A DNA stretch of 16,280 nucleotides, taken from the NCBI GenBank assembly GCA_963928645.1, contig CAWVGT010000217.1, positions 1-16,280 on the forward strand. Direction: 5' to 3'. The stretch's first letter is position 1. The number at the start of each line of letters is the position of its first letter. Position numbers and translations under genes: made by a program. Below, in pieces: positions 7,719-15,175 of the stretch. Source of the DNA: Fimadaptatus sp963928645 (lineage in GTDB: Bacteria; Bacillota; Clostridia; Christensenellales; Aristaeellaceae). The notes below the pieces were generated by a model. That model worked only from the letters and a program-made list of their open reading frames with translations, was not told where the DNA came from and searched no databases.

Positions 7719-7744
7719 GGACGTAGGGCGATCGCTCTACGTCC
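7719..7744 (+). repeat. Intercistronic hairpin between prs and pth
   Basis: An almost perfect inverted repeat, GGACGTAGGGCG (7719-7730) against CGCTCTACGTCC (7733-7744), with one G-T pair. No T-tract follows, so it is unlikely to be an efficient intrinsic terminator. It could stabilise or mark a processing point in the prs-pth transcript. Confidence 0.55.
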
Positions 7745-7766
7745 AAAGCTGTTTGCGGAGGATTCA

Positions 7767-8336
7767 ATGTATTTGATCGTAGGCCTGGGCAATCCGGGCG
7801 CAAAGTACCAGTTCACGCGCCACAACACCGGCTTTAACACCGTGGAGGTGCTGGCGCAGCGGCTGGAGATACGGCTGGACAAGGCAAAGTGCAAGGCGCG
7901 CCTGGGCGAAGGCCGCCTGGGCGAGGAGCGCGTGGTGCTCGCGCAGCCGCAGACATATATGAATCTGTCAGGCGAGAGCGTGCGCGAGCTGCTCAACTGG
8001 TACAAGTGTCCGCTTGAGCACATGATAGTCATTTACGACGACATCGACCTGCCGCCGGGACGCATACGCATCCGCGCCAAGGGGTCGGCCGGCACGCACA
8101 ACGGCATGCGCAGCATTATCTATCAGCTCGGCCGCGACGACTTCCCGCGCGTGCGCATAGGCATAGGCCGTCAGCCCGAGGGCTGGGATCTGGCCAACTA
8201 CGTCATAAGCGAATACCGCACCGCCGAGGAGCGCAAGATAGCCTTCGACGCGTACATGCGCGCTGCCGAGGCCGTGGAAAAGATTGTCAAGGGCGACTTT
8301 GAAGGCGCGATGCGCGACTGCAACGCGGGCGCGTAG
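7767..8336 (+). CDS. pth: Peptidyl-tRNA hydrolase
   Basis: Pth cleaves the ester bond of peptidyl-tRNAs released from stalled ribosomes and so recycles tRNA. The 189-residue protein has normal family length and all key residues: GLGNPG (6-11, Asn9), RHNTGF with the catalytic His19, TYMNLSG (63-69, Asn66), YDDIDLPPG (90-98, Asp92) and HNG (111-113, Asn112). The usual KGSAGGHNG reads KGSAGTHNG, with Thr110 for Gly next to a substrate-binding Asn, a small deviation that probably does not abolish function. The site GGAGGA (7757-7762) precedes the ATG by four bases. It lies between prs and mfd, its usual neighbours in Bacillota, 72 bases after prs. Confidence 0.97.
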   Translation: MYLIVGLGNPGAKYQFTRHNTGFNTVEVLAQRLEIRLDKAKCKARLGEGRLGEERVVLAQPQTYMNLSGESVRELLNWYKCPLEHMIVIYDDIDLPPGRIRIRAKGSAGTHNGMRSIIYQLGRDDFPRVRIGIGRQPEGWDLANYVISEYRTAEERKIAFDAYMRAAEAVEKIVKGDFEGAMRDCNAGA

Positions 8337-8342
8337 ACCATG

Positions 8343-8377
8343 CGCGGCGCGCCACGATCGGAGGGTCGCGCGCCGCG
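8343..8377 (+). repeat. GC-rich hairpin between pth and mfd
   Basis: A 10-bp stem, left arm 8343-8352 (CGCGGCGCGC) and right arm 8368-8377 (GCGCGCCGCG), with a 15-base loop, starting just after the pth stop codon. No T-tract follows; the mfd ribosome binding site AAGGAG (8386-8391) comes nine bases later. It may reduce readthrough or shield the mfd start. Confidence 0.5.
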
Positions 8378-8395
8378 GCTGCAATAAGGAGTTTT

Positions 8396-11300
8396 ATGTA
8401 TAATCTGCTGTTTGAACCGCTGCACGAGCTCAAGGAGTACGCGCAGCTGCTCGAGCTTGCGCGGGTGCGCCCGGGCAAGCGCCCCGACAGGCGCACCGTG
8501 GAGCTGGTGGGCCTGACCGACTCGCAGCGCGCGCATGTGCTGGCGGCGCTGGCCAGCGACACCGGCCGCCCGCTGGTGATCGTCACCGCCAATCAGCTGA
8601 TCGCCGAAAAGCTACTGAGCGACCTGGCGCGGCTGCTGGATCGCGCCGCGGCGCTGCTGCCGGCGCGCGAGGTCAGCTTCTCGTCGCTGGCGGCCAGCCA
8701 TGAGCTGTCCAGCCGCCGGTTGGATGCGCTGTACCGCGCGCTGAGCGGCCAGTTGCGCGCGCTGGTGCTGCCGGTGGACGCGCTGCTGCACCGGTTGATG
8801 CCGCGCCAGGAGTTCCTGCGCAATGTGATATCCTTTCACGAAGGCGACGTGTTTGGACTTGACGAGCTGGTCAAGCGCCTGGTGGGCGCGGGTTACGAGC
8901 GCGTCGACATGATAGAGGGCCGCGGCCAGATCGCGCTGCGCGGCGGCATACTCGACATATACTCGCCCGGCGACATGCCGGCGGTGCGCATAGAGTTCTT
9001 CGACGACGAGGTGGACTCGATACGCGTGCTGGACGTGCTGACGCAGCGCTCGGGCGACCGGCTGAAGGAGGCCACGGTGCTGCCCGCGGCCGAGGCGCCG
9101 ATAGCCCCGGACGACGAGCGGTTGACCGCTTTGGCGCGCCGGTTCGCGGAGTTGACGCCGCGCGTCGCGGTGCGCCCCGAGAGCGCCGACATACCGCCCT
9201 GGGAGGACGACGACACCCCCGACGACGAGCTGCCCGATCTGTTCGCGCCGCGCGCGGCCGCGCCCGAGCCCACGCTGGTGGTGGACGACCTGCGCGGCGT
9301 CACGCGCGTGCCCGACAGCCTCGAGGTCCCGCCACCGCCGATAACCACGCCGCTGGACAACCTGATACCGCTGCTGTACGACCACACCGACACCGTGTGC
9401 GACTACTTTGACGCGCCGATAGTGGTGCTGGACCAGCCCGAGCGGCTCAGCGAGCGCGCCGACAACGTGCTGCTCGAGTTCGCCGAGCAGTACAAGGCCG
9501 CGCTGGAGCACGCGCAGGCGCTGCCGGAGCAGTCCGAGCTGCTCTACTCGTATGGCGAAGCGCTCGCGCGCGCCGCAGGCGGCACTGTGATTGCGCTCAG
9601 CCCGTTCCTGAGGCGCTATCCCGAACTGCAGGTGCACTCGATAGTCACAATCAGCGCCATAAACGCGACCGCGTATTCATCCAATCTGCGCGAGCTGTGC
9701 CGCGACCTGGCCAAGTGGCGCGCCGAGAACTGGCGCGTGATGCTGCTGGCGGGCGGGCACGCGCGCGGCGAGCGCCTGGAGCGCACATTGAGCGAAGCCG
9801 GCGCGCCCACGCCGTACCGGGATCAGCTGGATGCGCCGCCCGAGCCCGGCCAGGCGGTCATACTGCCGATCGCGCTGGAGCGCGGGTTTCTGTACCCCGA
9901 CATTAAGCTGTGCGTCATATCCGAAGCCGATATGTTCGGCGGCGGCAAGCAAAAGCCGGTCGCGCGCCGGCGCACCGGCGAGAAGATAAACGCGTTCACC
10001 GACCTCAAGGTCGGCGACTACGTGGTGCACGAGAATCACGGCATAGGCATATACAAGGGCATGGTGCGCATAAACAGCGACGGCGTGTACCGCGACTACC
10101 TGCACATAGCCTATCAGGGCAACGACAAGCTCTACGTGCCCACCGATCAGCTCGACCGCGTGCAGAAGTACATAGGCCGCGAGGGCGTGGCGCCCAAGCT
10201 GAACCGCATGTCGGGCGGGGAATGGCAGCGCCAGAAGGCTCGCGTCAAGGCCGCGATACAGGATATGGCCGAGGATCTGGTCAAGCTGTACGCGCGGCGC
10301 GGCGCGGCGCAGGGCTTCGCGTTCTCGCCGGATACGCCGTGGCAGCGCGAGTTCGAGGACGCGTTCCCATACGAGGAGACGCCCGACCAGCTCCAGTCGA
10401 TCGAGGAGATCAAGGCCGACATGGAGAAGCACCAGGTGATGGACAGGCTGTTGTGCGGCGATGTGGGCTATGGCAAGACCGAGGTCGCGCTGCGCGCCGC
10501 GTTCAAGGCGGTCATGGACTCCAAGCAGGTCGCGATACTCGCGCCGACCACCATACTCGTGCAGCAGCACTACCAGACGATACTGAAGCGGTTCGAGGGC
10601 TACCCGATACGCGTCGACACGCTCAGCCGCTTCAAGACCGCCGCGCAGCAGCGAGACACGCTGCGCCGGCTGCTGGCGGGCGAGATAGACATAATCGTGG
10701 GCACGCACCGGCTGCTGGGCCGCGACGTGTCGTTCAAGGATCTGGGGCTGCTGGTCGTGGACGAGGAGCAGCGCTTCGGCGTTAAGCACAAGGAGGCCAT
10801 AAAGCAGCTCAAGACCTCGGTCGACGTGCTCACGCTGTCGGCGACGCCCATACCGCGCACGCTGCACATGTCCATGGTGGGCATACGCGACATGTCGGTG
10901 CTGGAGACCCCGCCCGAGGAGCGCTTCCCGGTGCAGACATACGTGGTCGAGTACAACGACGCGCTGGTGCGCGACGCGATAATGCGCGAGCTGCAGCGCA
11001 AGGGTCAGGTGTACGTGCTCTACAACCGGGTGGGTTCGATCGAGCGGTACTATCAGCACCTGCACGAGCTGGTGCCCGAAGCGCGCATTGCGGTGGGCCA
11101 CGGCCAGATGGCAGAGCACGCGCTGGAAGACGTGATGCTGGAGTTCTACAACGGCGAGTACGACGTGCTGCTGTGCACGACGATAATCGAGAGCGGGCTG
11201 GACGTGGCCAATGCCAACACGATGATAGTGTACGACGCTGACCGGTTCGGGCTGTCGCAGCTGTACCAGCTGCGCGGGCGCGTGGGGCGCTCCAACCGGC

Positions 11301-12022
11301 TGGCGTACTGCTACCTGTGCGTCAAGGCGGGCAAGGTGCTGACCGAGACGGCCGATAAACGGCTCAGCGCGATACGCGAGTTCACCGAGTTCGGCTCGGG
11401 CTTCCGCGTGGCGATGCGCGACCTTGAGATACGCGGCGCGGGCAACCTGCTGGGCGCGGAGCAGCACGGACATCTGGCCACGGTGGGCTATGACCTGTAC
11501 TGCAAGATGGTCGAGGAGACCATGCGCGAGCTGCGCGGCGAGATCGCGCAGGAGAGCGTGGAGACGCGCATGGAGCTCAAGGTGAGCGCGTATCTGCCTA
11601 TGGACTATGTGTCGGGCGACTATCAGCGCATCGAGGTGTACAAGAAGATATCGCAGGTCGCGTCGCGCAGTGACTGGGAGGACATGATAGAGGAGCTGAC
11701 CGACCGCTTTGGCGATCCGGTAAAGCCGGTCATGAACCTGATAGGCGTGTCGTACATGCGCAAGCTCTGCGAGAAGCTGTGGGTGGATACCGCCAGCAGC
11801 CGCAAGGGCTTTATGACGCTCAAGTTCCTGCCCAACGCCAAGCTGGATCTAATGGCGCTGGTCGAGCGCGTGAACGCGCTGGGCGATCAGGTGCACTTCG
11901 TGGCGGGCAAGAGCCCGGCGCTGGTGTTCAACATGGGCAAGCTGTCGGACGAGGAGTTCCTGAACCGCGCGATAGTGCTGCTTGAGCAGCTCACTGCGCC
12001 GTCGGACAAACCTGCGGCGTGA
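8396..12022 (+). CDS. mfd: Transcription-repair coupling factor Mfd
   Basis: Mfd is a DNA translocase that removes RNA polymerase stalled at lesions and recruits UvrA. The 1208-residue protein is slightly longer than usual (about 1150-1180). The N-terminal UvrB-like region (about 1-260) includes IEGRGQIALRGGILDIYSPG. An Asp/Pro-rich segment at about 266-292 (IPPWEDDDTPDDELPDLF) adds length. The RNA polymerase-binding domain starts near 534 (FTDLKVGDYVVHENHGIGIY). The translocase contains GDVGYGKTE with Walker A Lys694, APTTILVQQHY, GTHRLL, a VVDEEQRFG box with Asp789, LSATPIPRTL, TTIIESGLDV, and QLYQLRGRVGRS. The ARE... C-terminal segment holds the TRCF domain (about 1050-1170). ATG 8396 is preceded by AAGGAG (8386-8391). 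It lies 59 bases after pth and ends the operon. Confidence 0.97.
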   Translation: MYNLLFEPLHELKEYAQLLELARVRPGKRPDRRTVELVGLTDSQRAHVLAALASDTGRPLVIVTANQLIAEKLLSDLARLLDRAAALLPAREVSFSSLAASHELSSRRLDALYRALSGQLRALVLPVDALLHRLMPRQEFLRNVISFHEGDVFGLDELVKRLVGAGYERVDMIEGRGQIALRGGILDIYSPGDMPAVRIEFFDDEVDSIRVLDVLTQRSGDRLKEATVLPAAEAPIAPDDERLTALARRFAELTPRVAVRPESADIPPWEDDDTPDDELPDLFAPRAAAPEPTLVVDDLRGVTRVPDSLEVPPPPITTPLDNLIPLLYDHTDTVCDYFDAPIVVLDQPERLSERADNVLLEFAEQYKAALEHAQALPEQSELLYSYGEALARAAGGTVIALSPFLRRYPELQVHSIVTISAINATAYSSNLRELCRDLAKWRAENWRVMLLAGGHARGERLERTLSEAGAPTPYRDQLDAPPEPGQAVILPIALERGFLYPDIKLCVISEADMFGGGKQKPVARRRTGEKINAFTDLKVGDYVVHENHGIGIYKGMVRINSDGVYRDYLHIAYQGNDKLYVPTDQLDRVQKYIGREGVAPKLNRMSGGEWQRQKARVKAAIQDMAEDLVKLYARRGAAQGFAFSPDTPWQREFEDAFPYEETPDQLQSIEEIKADMEKHQVMDRLLCGDVGYGKTEVALRAAFKAVMDSKQVAILAPTTILVQQHYQTILKRFEGYPIRVDTLSRFKTAAQQRDTLRRLLAGEIDIIVGTHRLLGRDVSFKDLGLLVVDEEQRFGVKHKEAIKQLKTSVDVLTLSATPIPRTLHMSMVGIRDMSVLETPPEERFPVQTYVVEYNDALVRDAIMRELQRKGQVYVLYNRVGSIERYYQHLHELVPEARIAVGHGQMAEHALEDVMLEFYNGEYDVLLCTTIIESGLDVANANTMIVYDADRFGLSQLYQLRGRVGRSNRLAYCYLCVKAGKVLTETADKRLSAIREFTEFGSGFRVAMRDLEIRGAGNLLGAEQHGHLATVGYDLYCKMVEETMRELRGEIAQESVETRMELKVSAYLPMDYVSGDYQRIEVYKKISQVASRSDWEDMIEELTDRFGDPVKPVMNLIGVSYMRKLCEKLWVDTASSRKGFMTLKFLPNAKLDLMALVERVNALGDQVHFVAGKSPALVFNMGKLSDEEFLNRAIVLLEQLTAPSDKPAA

Positions 12023-12050
12023 CGCGCATGTGCAGGCAGGTATATAGCGA

Positions 12051-12080
12051 CCCCGGATCGCGTGTAAAAGCGATCCGGGG
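12051..12080. terminator. Shared terminator between convergent mfd and permease gene
   Basis: A perfect 11-bp stem, CCCCGGATCGC (12051-12061) and GCGATCCGGGG (12070-12080), loop GTGTAAAA. It lies 28 bases after the mfd stop and 14 bases after the stop of the minus-strand permease gene. The plus-strand flank CCTTGATTT is modestly T-rich and the minus-strand flank is poorer, so it should work best for mfd. Confidence 0.8.
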
Positions 12081-12094
12081 CCTTGATTTATGAA

Positions 12095-12928
12095 TCACTT
12101 GGAGCGCACCGGCAACCGGCGCACGACCAGGTAGCTCACGCCGAACAGCGCCGTGCCGACCAGCGCCTGCTGCAACAGCGCCTGCCATGCGGGCACGCCG
12201 ACCATGAACAGCCACTTGTACTTGTCGTACGACTCGATCAGCCACTCTATGACCTCATTCGCGTGCTCGAGCAGCCAGGTCTGCCAGTTGACCGGCAGGA
12301 AGCTGCGCAGCAGGAAGGGCAGCGCCATCATCAACAGCAGCAGCGCAATGCAGGTCTTCTTCCAGCGTATGAACAGCAGCGCCACCAGCGCGGTCAGCCC
12401 CGCCACCAGCAGCAGGCTGCCTATATCCGCGGCCAGTGCGGGCAGATAGTCGGAAGTCGACGCCAGTATCAGTTGCGGCGACCAGACCTTGCCGCTTATC
12501 GTAAAGCCCATAATGTAAGTGGCCGCGCGGCAGATCAGATCCAGCACGTAGCGTATCGCGACCAGCAGCACCGCCATCGTCGCGCTGGCTGCGTACGTGC
12601 CCAGCATGTACTCATACCGTGTCAGGTTGTTGCTGAGCAGGTAGCGCCGCTCCGCGCGCACCGCGCTCAGCGCAAAGCACAGCATGTATATCGCATATAT
12701 GGTGCTGGATGTGCCAAACGGCGTGTTGAGCGAGGGCTTGTTGAGTTCGGTGCGGCTGACTATGACCTCCCCGGTGCCGATATTGACCTGCGAGGTCATC
12801 GACACGGCCATGTATGGCATCATGAAAACCAGTATCACCACGTAAATCACCGCGACCACAGCGCTCAGCAGCGCCAGCGAGCGCCAGCTGGTCGACAGAT
12901 AGTAGCGCCAAATGCCACCGACCCTCAT
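12095..12928 (-). CDS. ABC transporter membrane protein of the GntR-linked cassette
   Basis: A 277-residue integral membrane protein. Hydrophobic segments are visible at about 17-42, 73-92, 108-133, 163-188, 192-213 and 238-270, giving about six membrane helices. A polar loop (about 43-72) follows the first helix, and the C-terminus is basic (RRLPVRSK). No conserved motif names a substrate; the ABC-2-like layout and the ATPase next door give the role. The ATG at 12928 overlaps the TGA of the ATPase gene as ATGA, and AAGGGGGTG (12944-12936) lies seven bases upstream, so the start is well supported. An upstream in-frame start (13027) would run inside the ATPase gene and is unlikely. The cassette may export a drug, peptide or lipid, as proposed for similar YtrA-linked systems, but this is not shown here. 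Confidence 0.85.
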   Translation of the reverse strand: MRVGGIWRYYLSTSWRSLALLSAVVAVIYVVILVFMMPYMAVSMTSQVNIGTGEVIVSRTELNKPSLNTPFGTSSTIYAIYMLCFALSAVRAERRYLLSNNLTRYEYMLGTYAASATMAVLLVAIRYVLDLICRAATYIMGFTISGKVWSPQLILASTSDYLPALAADIGSLLLVAGLTALVALLFIRWKKTCIALLLLMMALPFLLRSFLPVNWQTWLLEHANEVIEWLIESYDKYKWLFMVGVPAWQALLQQALVGTALFGVSYLVVRRLPVRSK

Positions 12929-13938
12929 GCGTCGGCACCCCCTTCGGTAAGGTATACAAACAGCTTCTGCAGCGGTATCGGATACAACTCCACGCCTGGC
13001 TCGAACTTGTGCCCCTCGGGCACCCACACGCTGCGCATCAGCATGCCGGGCCGCTCGCCGGCGGCTGCGCGGTTGTTGAACTCGGCGGGGGACAGCGGGG
13101 CGGACGCAGCGTCAGCAATGCCCGCGGCCTGCGCGTCCAGCGCGCCGGTCAGCGTATCCTCGTGCAGCAGCCTGAGCCCGGCCGTCTGGCGCTCCACCTC
13201 GGCGCGCGTGCCGGTTACGGTCACCGCGTTTGCCAGCAGCTCGTCAAGCGGCATGTGCAGCTTTATGCGGCCGCGATCCATGATTACCACATCCTCGAAC
13301 AGCCGCGATACCTCGTCTATCATGTGAGTCGATATTATGACCGTGCGCGGATGCGCGTCGAAGTCATGTATCAGCTCGTCATAGAAGTACTCGCGCGCCG
13401 CAGCGTCCAGGCCCAGCGACGGCTCGTCGAATATGGTCAGCTCCGCGCGCGAGGCCAGCCCGATCACCAGCCCCAGCGCCGACTCCATGCCGCGCGACAG
13501 CGACTTGTAGCGCTTCTTGCGCTCAAGCGAAAAGCGATCCAGCAGGTGTTGAGCGTATTCTTCATCCCAATTCGGGTAGAACATGGCCGCTGCCTCTATC
13601 GCCTGGCGCACGCGCAGCGAGTCGGGCATGTTCGCCTTTTCGCGCACCACGCATATGCGCTTGAGCGCGCGCACGTTTTCAAACGTCTGCTCGCCAAACA
13701 CCAGCGCCCTGCCGGGGCTGCGGCCGCTGCTTGCGCCCATGCGGCCAAACGTCTGGAATATCTGCGCGCTTATCAGGTTGATCAGCGTGGTTTTGCCCGC
13801 GCCATTGCGGCCCAGCAGGCCGTATATGCGGTTGGGCGGCAGCTTGAGGTTCAAGTCGAACAGTATCTGCCGGGCGCCGTAGTGATGGTTCACGCCCTGC
13901 AGCTCGAGCGCATACGCGCCATTGCCGTTCAGTTCCAT
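12925..13938 (-). CDS. ABC transporter ATP-binding protein, YtrB-like
   Basis: An ATPase subunit of 337 residues. Counting from the chosen start, Walker A is GRNGAGKTT (43-51, Lys49), the signature is LSRGM (147-151) in place of LSGGQ, Walker B is LTIFDE with catalytic Glu172, the D-loop SLGLD follows, and the H-loop His is 205 (ISTHMIDEV). LSRGM followed by a FDEPSLGLD-type segment is common in ATPases next to YtrA-type GntR regulators. The usual Q-loop glutamine is not evident in VVREKANMPDSLRVRQ. A C-terminal extension of about 110 residues (from about 225) has no motif I recognise and probably regulates the ATPase. GGAGG (13950-13946) lies seven bases before ATG 13938 and four before ATG 13941; I prefer the former, but either is possible. 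It overlaps the regulator's stop codon and the permease start. Confidence 0.9.
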   Translation of the reverse strand: MELNGNGAYALELQGVNHHYGARQILFDLNLKLPPNRIYGLLGRNGAGKTTLINLISAQIFQTFGRMGASSGRSPGRALVFGEQTFENVRALKRICVVREKANMPDSLRVRQAIEAAAMFYPNWDEEYAQHLLDRFSLERKKRYKSLSRGMESALGLVIGLASRAELTIFDEPSLGLDAAAREYFYDELIHDFDAHPRTVIISTHMIDEVSRLFEDVVIMDRGRIKLHMPLDELLANAVTVTGTRAEVERQTAGLRLLHEDTLTGALDAQAAGIADAASAPLSPAEFNNRAAAGERPGMLMRSVWVPEGHKFEPGVELYPIPLQKLFVYLTEGGADA

Positions 13939-14327
13939 CATTCATCCTCCATGTACTTGTCGATCATATCGTGCAGCTGTGCGGCCGTGACCTCCAGACG
14001 GCGCGCTTCGCGCACAAGTGGTGCGACATATTCGTCGGCAAAGCGCGCAATGCGCTGGCTCAACAGCGCCGCGCGCGCGCCGGGACACACGAACATGCCA
14101 ATGCCGCGCTTTTTGTAGAGCAGCCCCCGTTCCACCAACAGGTTAATGCCCTTGAGCGCCGTAGCGGGATTTATCGTGTACAGTCGCGCCAGGCGATTGG
14201 TCGACGGTATCTGAGTCTCCTCGGGAAAGGCACCGGAAAGTATTCCCTCCTCTATTATGACGCAGATCTCGCGGTATAGTTCACGCTCGCCTGCGCCGGC
14301 AGCCGACGGCTGCTGTTCGTATGGCAT
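13938..14327 (-). CDS. GntR-family transcriptional regulator, YtrA subfamily
   Basis: A 129-residue regulator with an N-terminal winged helix-turn-helix (about 15-80) carrying the YtrA-type pattern G....TQIPSTNRLARLYTINPATALKGI, then LLVERGLLYKKRGIGMFV. The remaining 45 residues form a short helical tail rather than the larger FadR or UTRA effector domain, which defines the YtrA subgroup. Such proteins usually repress the ABC genes they precede. ATG 14327 is chosen because GAGGTGATCC (14338-14329), a ten-base match to the 16S 3' end, stands directly upstream; the ATG at 14342 lies before that site. The stop codon overlaps the ATPase start, so the cassette is probably co-transcribed and coupled. 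The effector is unknown. Confidence 0.9.
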   Translation of the reverse strand: MPYEQQPSAAGAGERELYREICVIIEEGILSGAFPEETQIPSTNRLARLYTINPATALKGINLLVERGLLYKKRGIGMFVCPGARAALLSQRIARFADEYVAPLVREARRLEVTAAQLHDMIDKYMEDE

Positions 14328-14483
14328 TGGATCACCTCGCATGGGTCAGCGTCCGGCTGGCCGACGGGCGCGTCGGTCGGGCGGCGGCGGAGAGAGTGCG
14401 CTGCCCGACCTGTCCGCGCTCGAATAGCTCCGAACGAAACTGCGCATAGCCTATGCGCGACGTGCGTCGGTTAGTTAGTTGAC
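14328..14483 (-). promoter_or_regulatory. Structured leader of the GntR-ABC operon
   Basis: The untranslated leader of about 155 bases contains three inverted repeats in transcription order: GCGCATA/TATGCGC with a 3-base loop (14442-14458), GTCGGGC/GCCCGAC with a 20-base loop (14376-14409), and CCGACG/CGTCGG with a 4-base loop (14361-14376). The last two share a base at 14376. I recognise no known riboswitch class and no T-tract that would make an attenuator. Confidence 0.4.
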
Positions 14484-14490
14484 TAGCTAA
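14471..14490. promoter_or_regulatory. Probable operator for the GntR regulator
   Basis: A 20-bp imperfect palindrome, TTAGTTAG-TTGA-CTAGCTAA, in which eight of ten pairs are complementary. It abuts the -10 box of the minus-strand promoter and covers the expected start of transcription, where a repressor would block initiation. The adjacent gene encodes a GntR repressor, so autoregulation is likely. Confidence 0.6.
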
Positions 14491-14518
14491 GTATATCGCA
14501 AAGCAACCCGATTGTCAA
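14490..14518 (-). promoter_or_regulatory. Sigma-A-type promoter for the GntR-ABC operon
   Basis: On the minus strand, a perfect -35 TTGACA (14518-14513), a 17-base spacer and the -10 TATACT (14495-14490, five of six). The -10 overlaps the edge of the dyad at 14471-14490. Start of transcription would be near 14483. Confidence 0.75.
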
Positions 14519-15066
14519 TAGCCCGCGGGCGAGGAGATCGATAAAATGTACATTAAGCAGGAGTATACAATTGTATTGAGGTGACAGGTGCAACAATGGC
14601 AAGGCGCGGCAGTTGCGCTGTTTTCCCGATATAAAGAACATGGACATGGGTGGTGTGAAATCATCACACGCTTATATGCCGCGTGGTGCAAAGAAAACCG
14701 CGCATGAAATGACCCTATGGCGAGGTGAGCAGGGCTGCTGCGATGCTTATGGCAACGCAACGAACGCTGTTATGCCAGATCGAATGAAGACCTTGCCGCC
14801 AGTCAGTCCATTTCCAAACGACATCTATTGAGAGCATGGATTAACATAATGCGAGCCGCCATTGATGTAGACAGACATTTCCTTTATAGAACCGCATAAT
14901 CGGTACCCGGTGCTTTATAGATCATAGCGGTGCATGTCAGCTAGCGTCCAACTAATGGCAGCGCAATCAAACTCGTCCTGCCCAGACAGCGCTGCCTGGT
15001 TATATTTGACATCTGAAGCAATTCGCCCATAGCAGCGTCACATCAAGGCCGGGCAAAAGGCGAATA
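14519..15066. other. Gene-free stretch with two short palindromes
   Basis: The stretch is less GC-rich than the genes and no convincing gene is seen. It contains three palindromes near the GntR promoter: GCCCGCGGGC (14521-14530), AATGTACATT (14545-14554) and ATACAATTGTAT (14565-14576). Further right there is a small inverted repeat GTGTGA/TCACAC (14653-14669). Open frames at 14515-14760 (minus) and 14613-14831 (plus) have no supported start, domain or codon pattern like the neighbours. No tRNA-like structure was seen. Confidence 0.5.
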
Positions 15067-15100
15067 GGGGACGGCATCGCACTGCGCGAACGCCCTCCCC
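15067..15100 (-). terminator. Candidate terminator of the FtsH-like gene
   Basis: On the minus strand GGGGAGGGC (15100-15092) can pair with GCCGTCCCC (15075-15067), nine positions with one G-G mismatch, and the loop holds a further small CGC/GCG pairing. TATTCGCCTTTTG follows. It lies about 75 bases after the FtsH-like stop codon. The T-tract is short and displaced, so this is tentative. Confidence 0.4.
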
Positions 15101-15175
15101 ATGCCCATATGACCAGTTCAGCCACAAGCACAAAGCAACAATTGGGGTCAACTCCAACGCAACCCGGCGCCAGGC

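Noticed and set aside
9677..11473. 598-codon open frame antisense to mfd
   Set aside because: Shadow of mfd with no domain, promoter or ribosome site of its own.
12928..13027. Upstream start for the ABC membrane protein
   Set aside because: It would add 33 residues read inside the ATPase gene that are Arg-rich and unlike a membrane protein start; the ATGA overlap with its ribosome site is far more convincing.
14596..14634. 12-codon frame with an AGGTG-like site before its ATG
   Set aside because: Too short to judge; no promoter could be assigned and the product resembles nothing known. It could arise by chance.
14613..14831. 72-codon plus-strand frame between the GntR operon and the FtsH-like gene
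   Set aside because: No supported start and no family features; codon use differs from the neighbours.
15006..15034. TTGACA as a possible -35 box
   Set aside because: No -10-like hexamer occurs 16-18 bases downstream and no gene follows on the plus strand.
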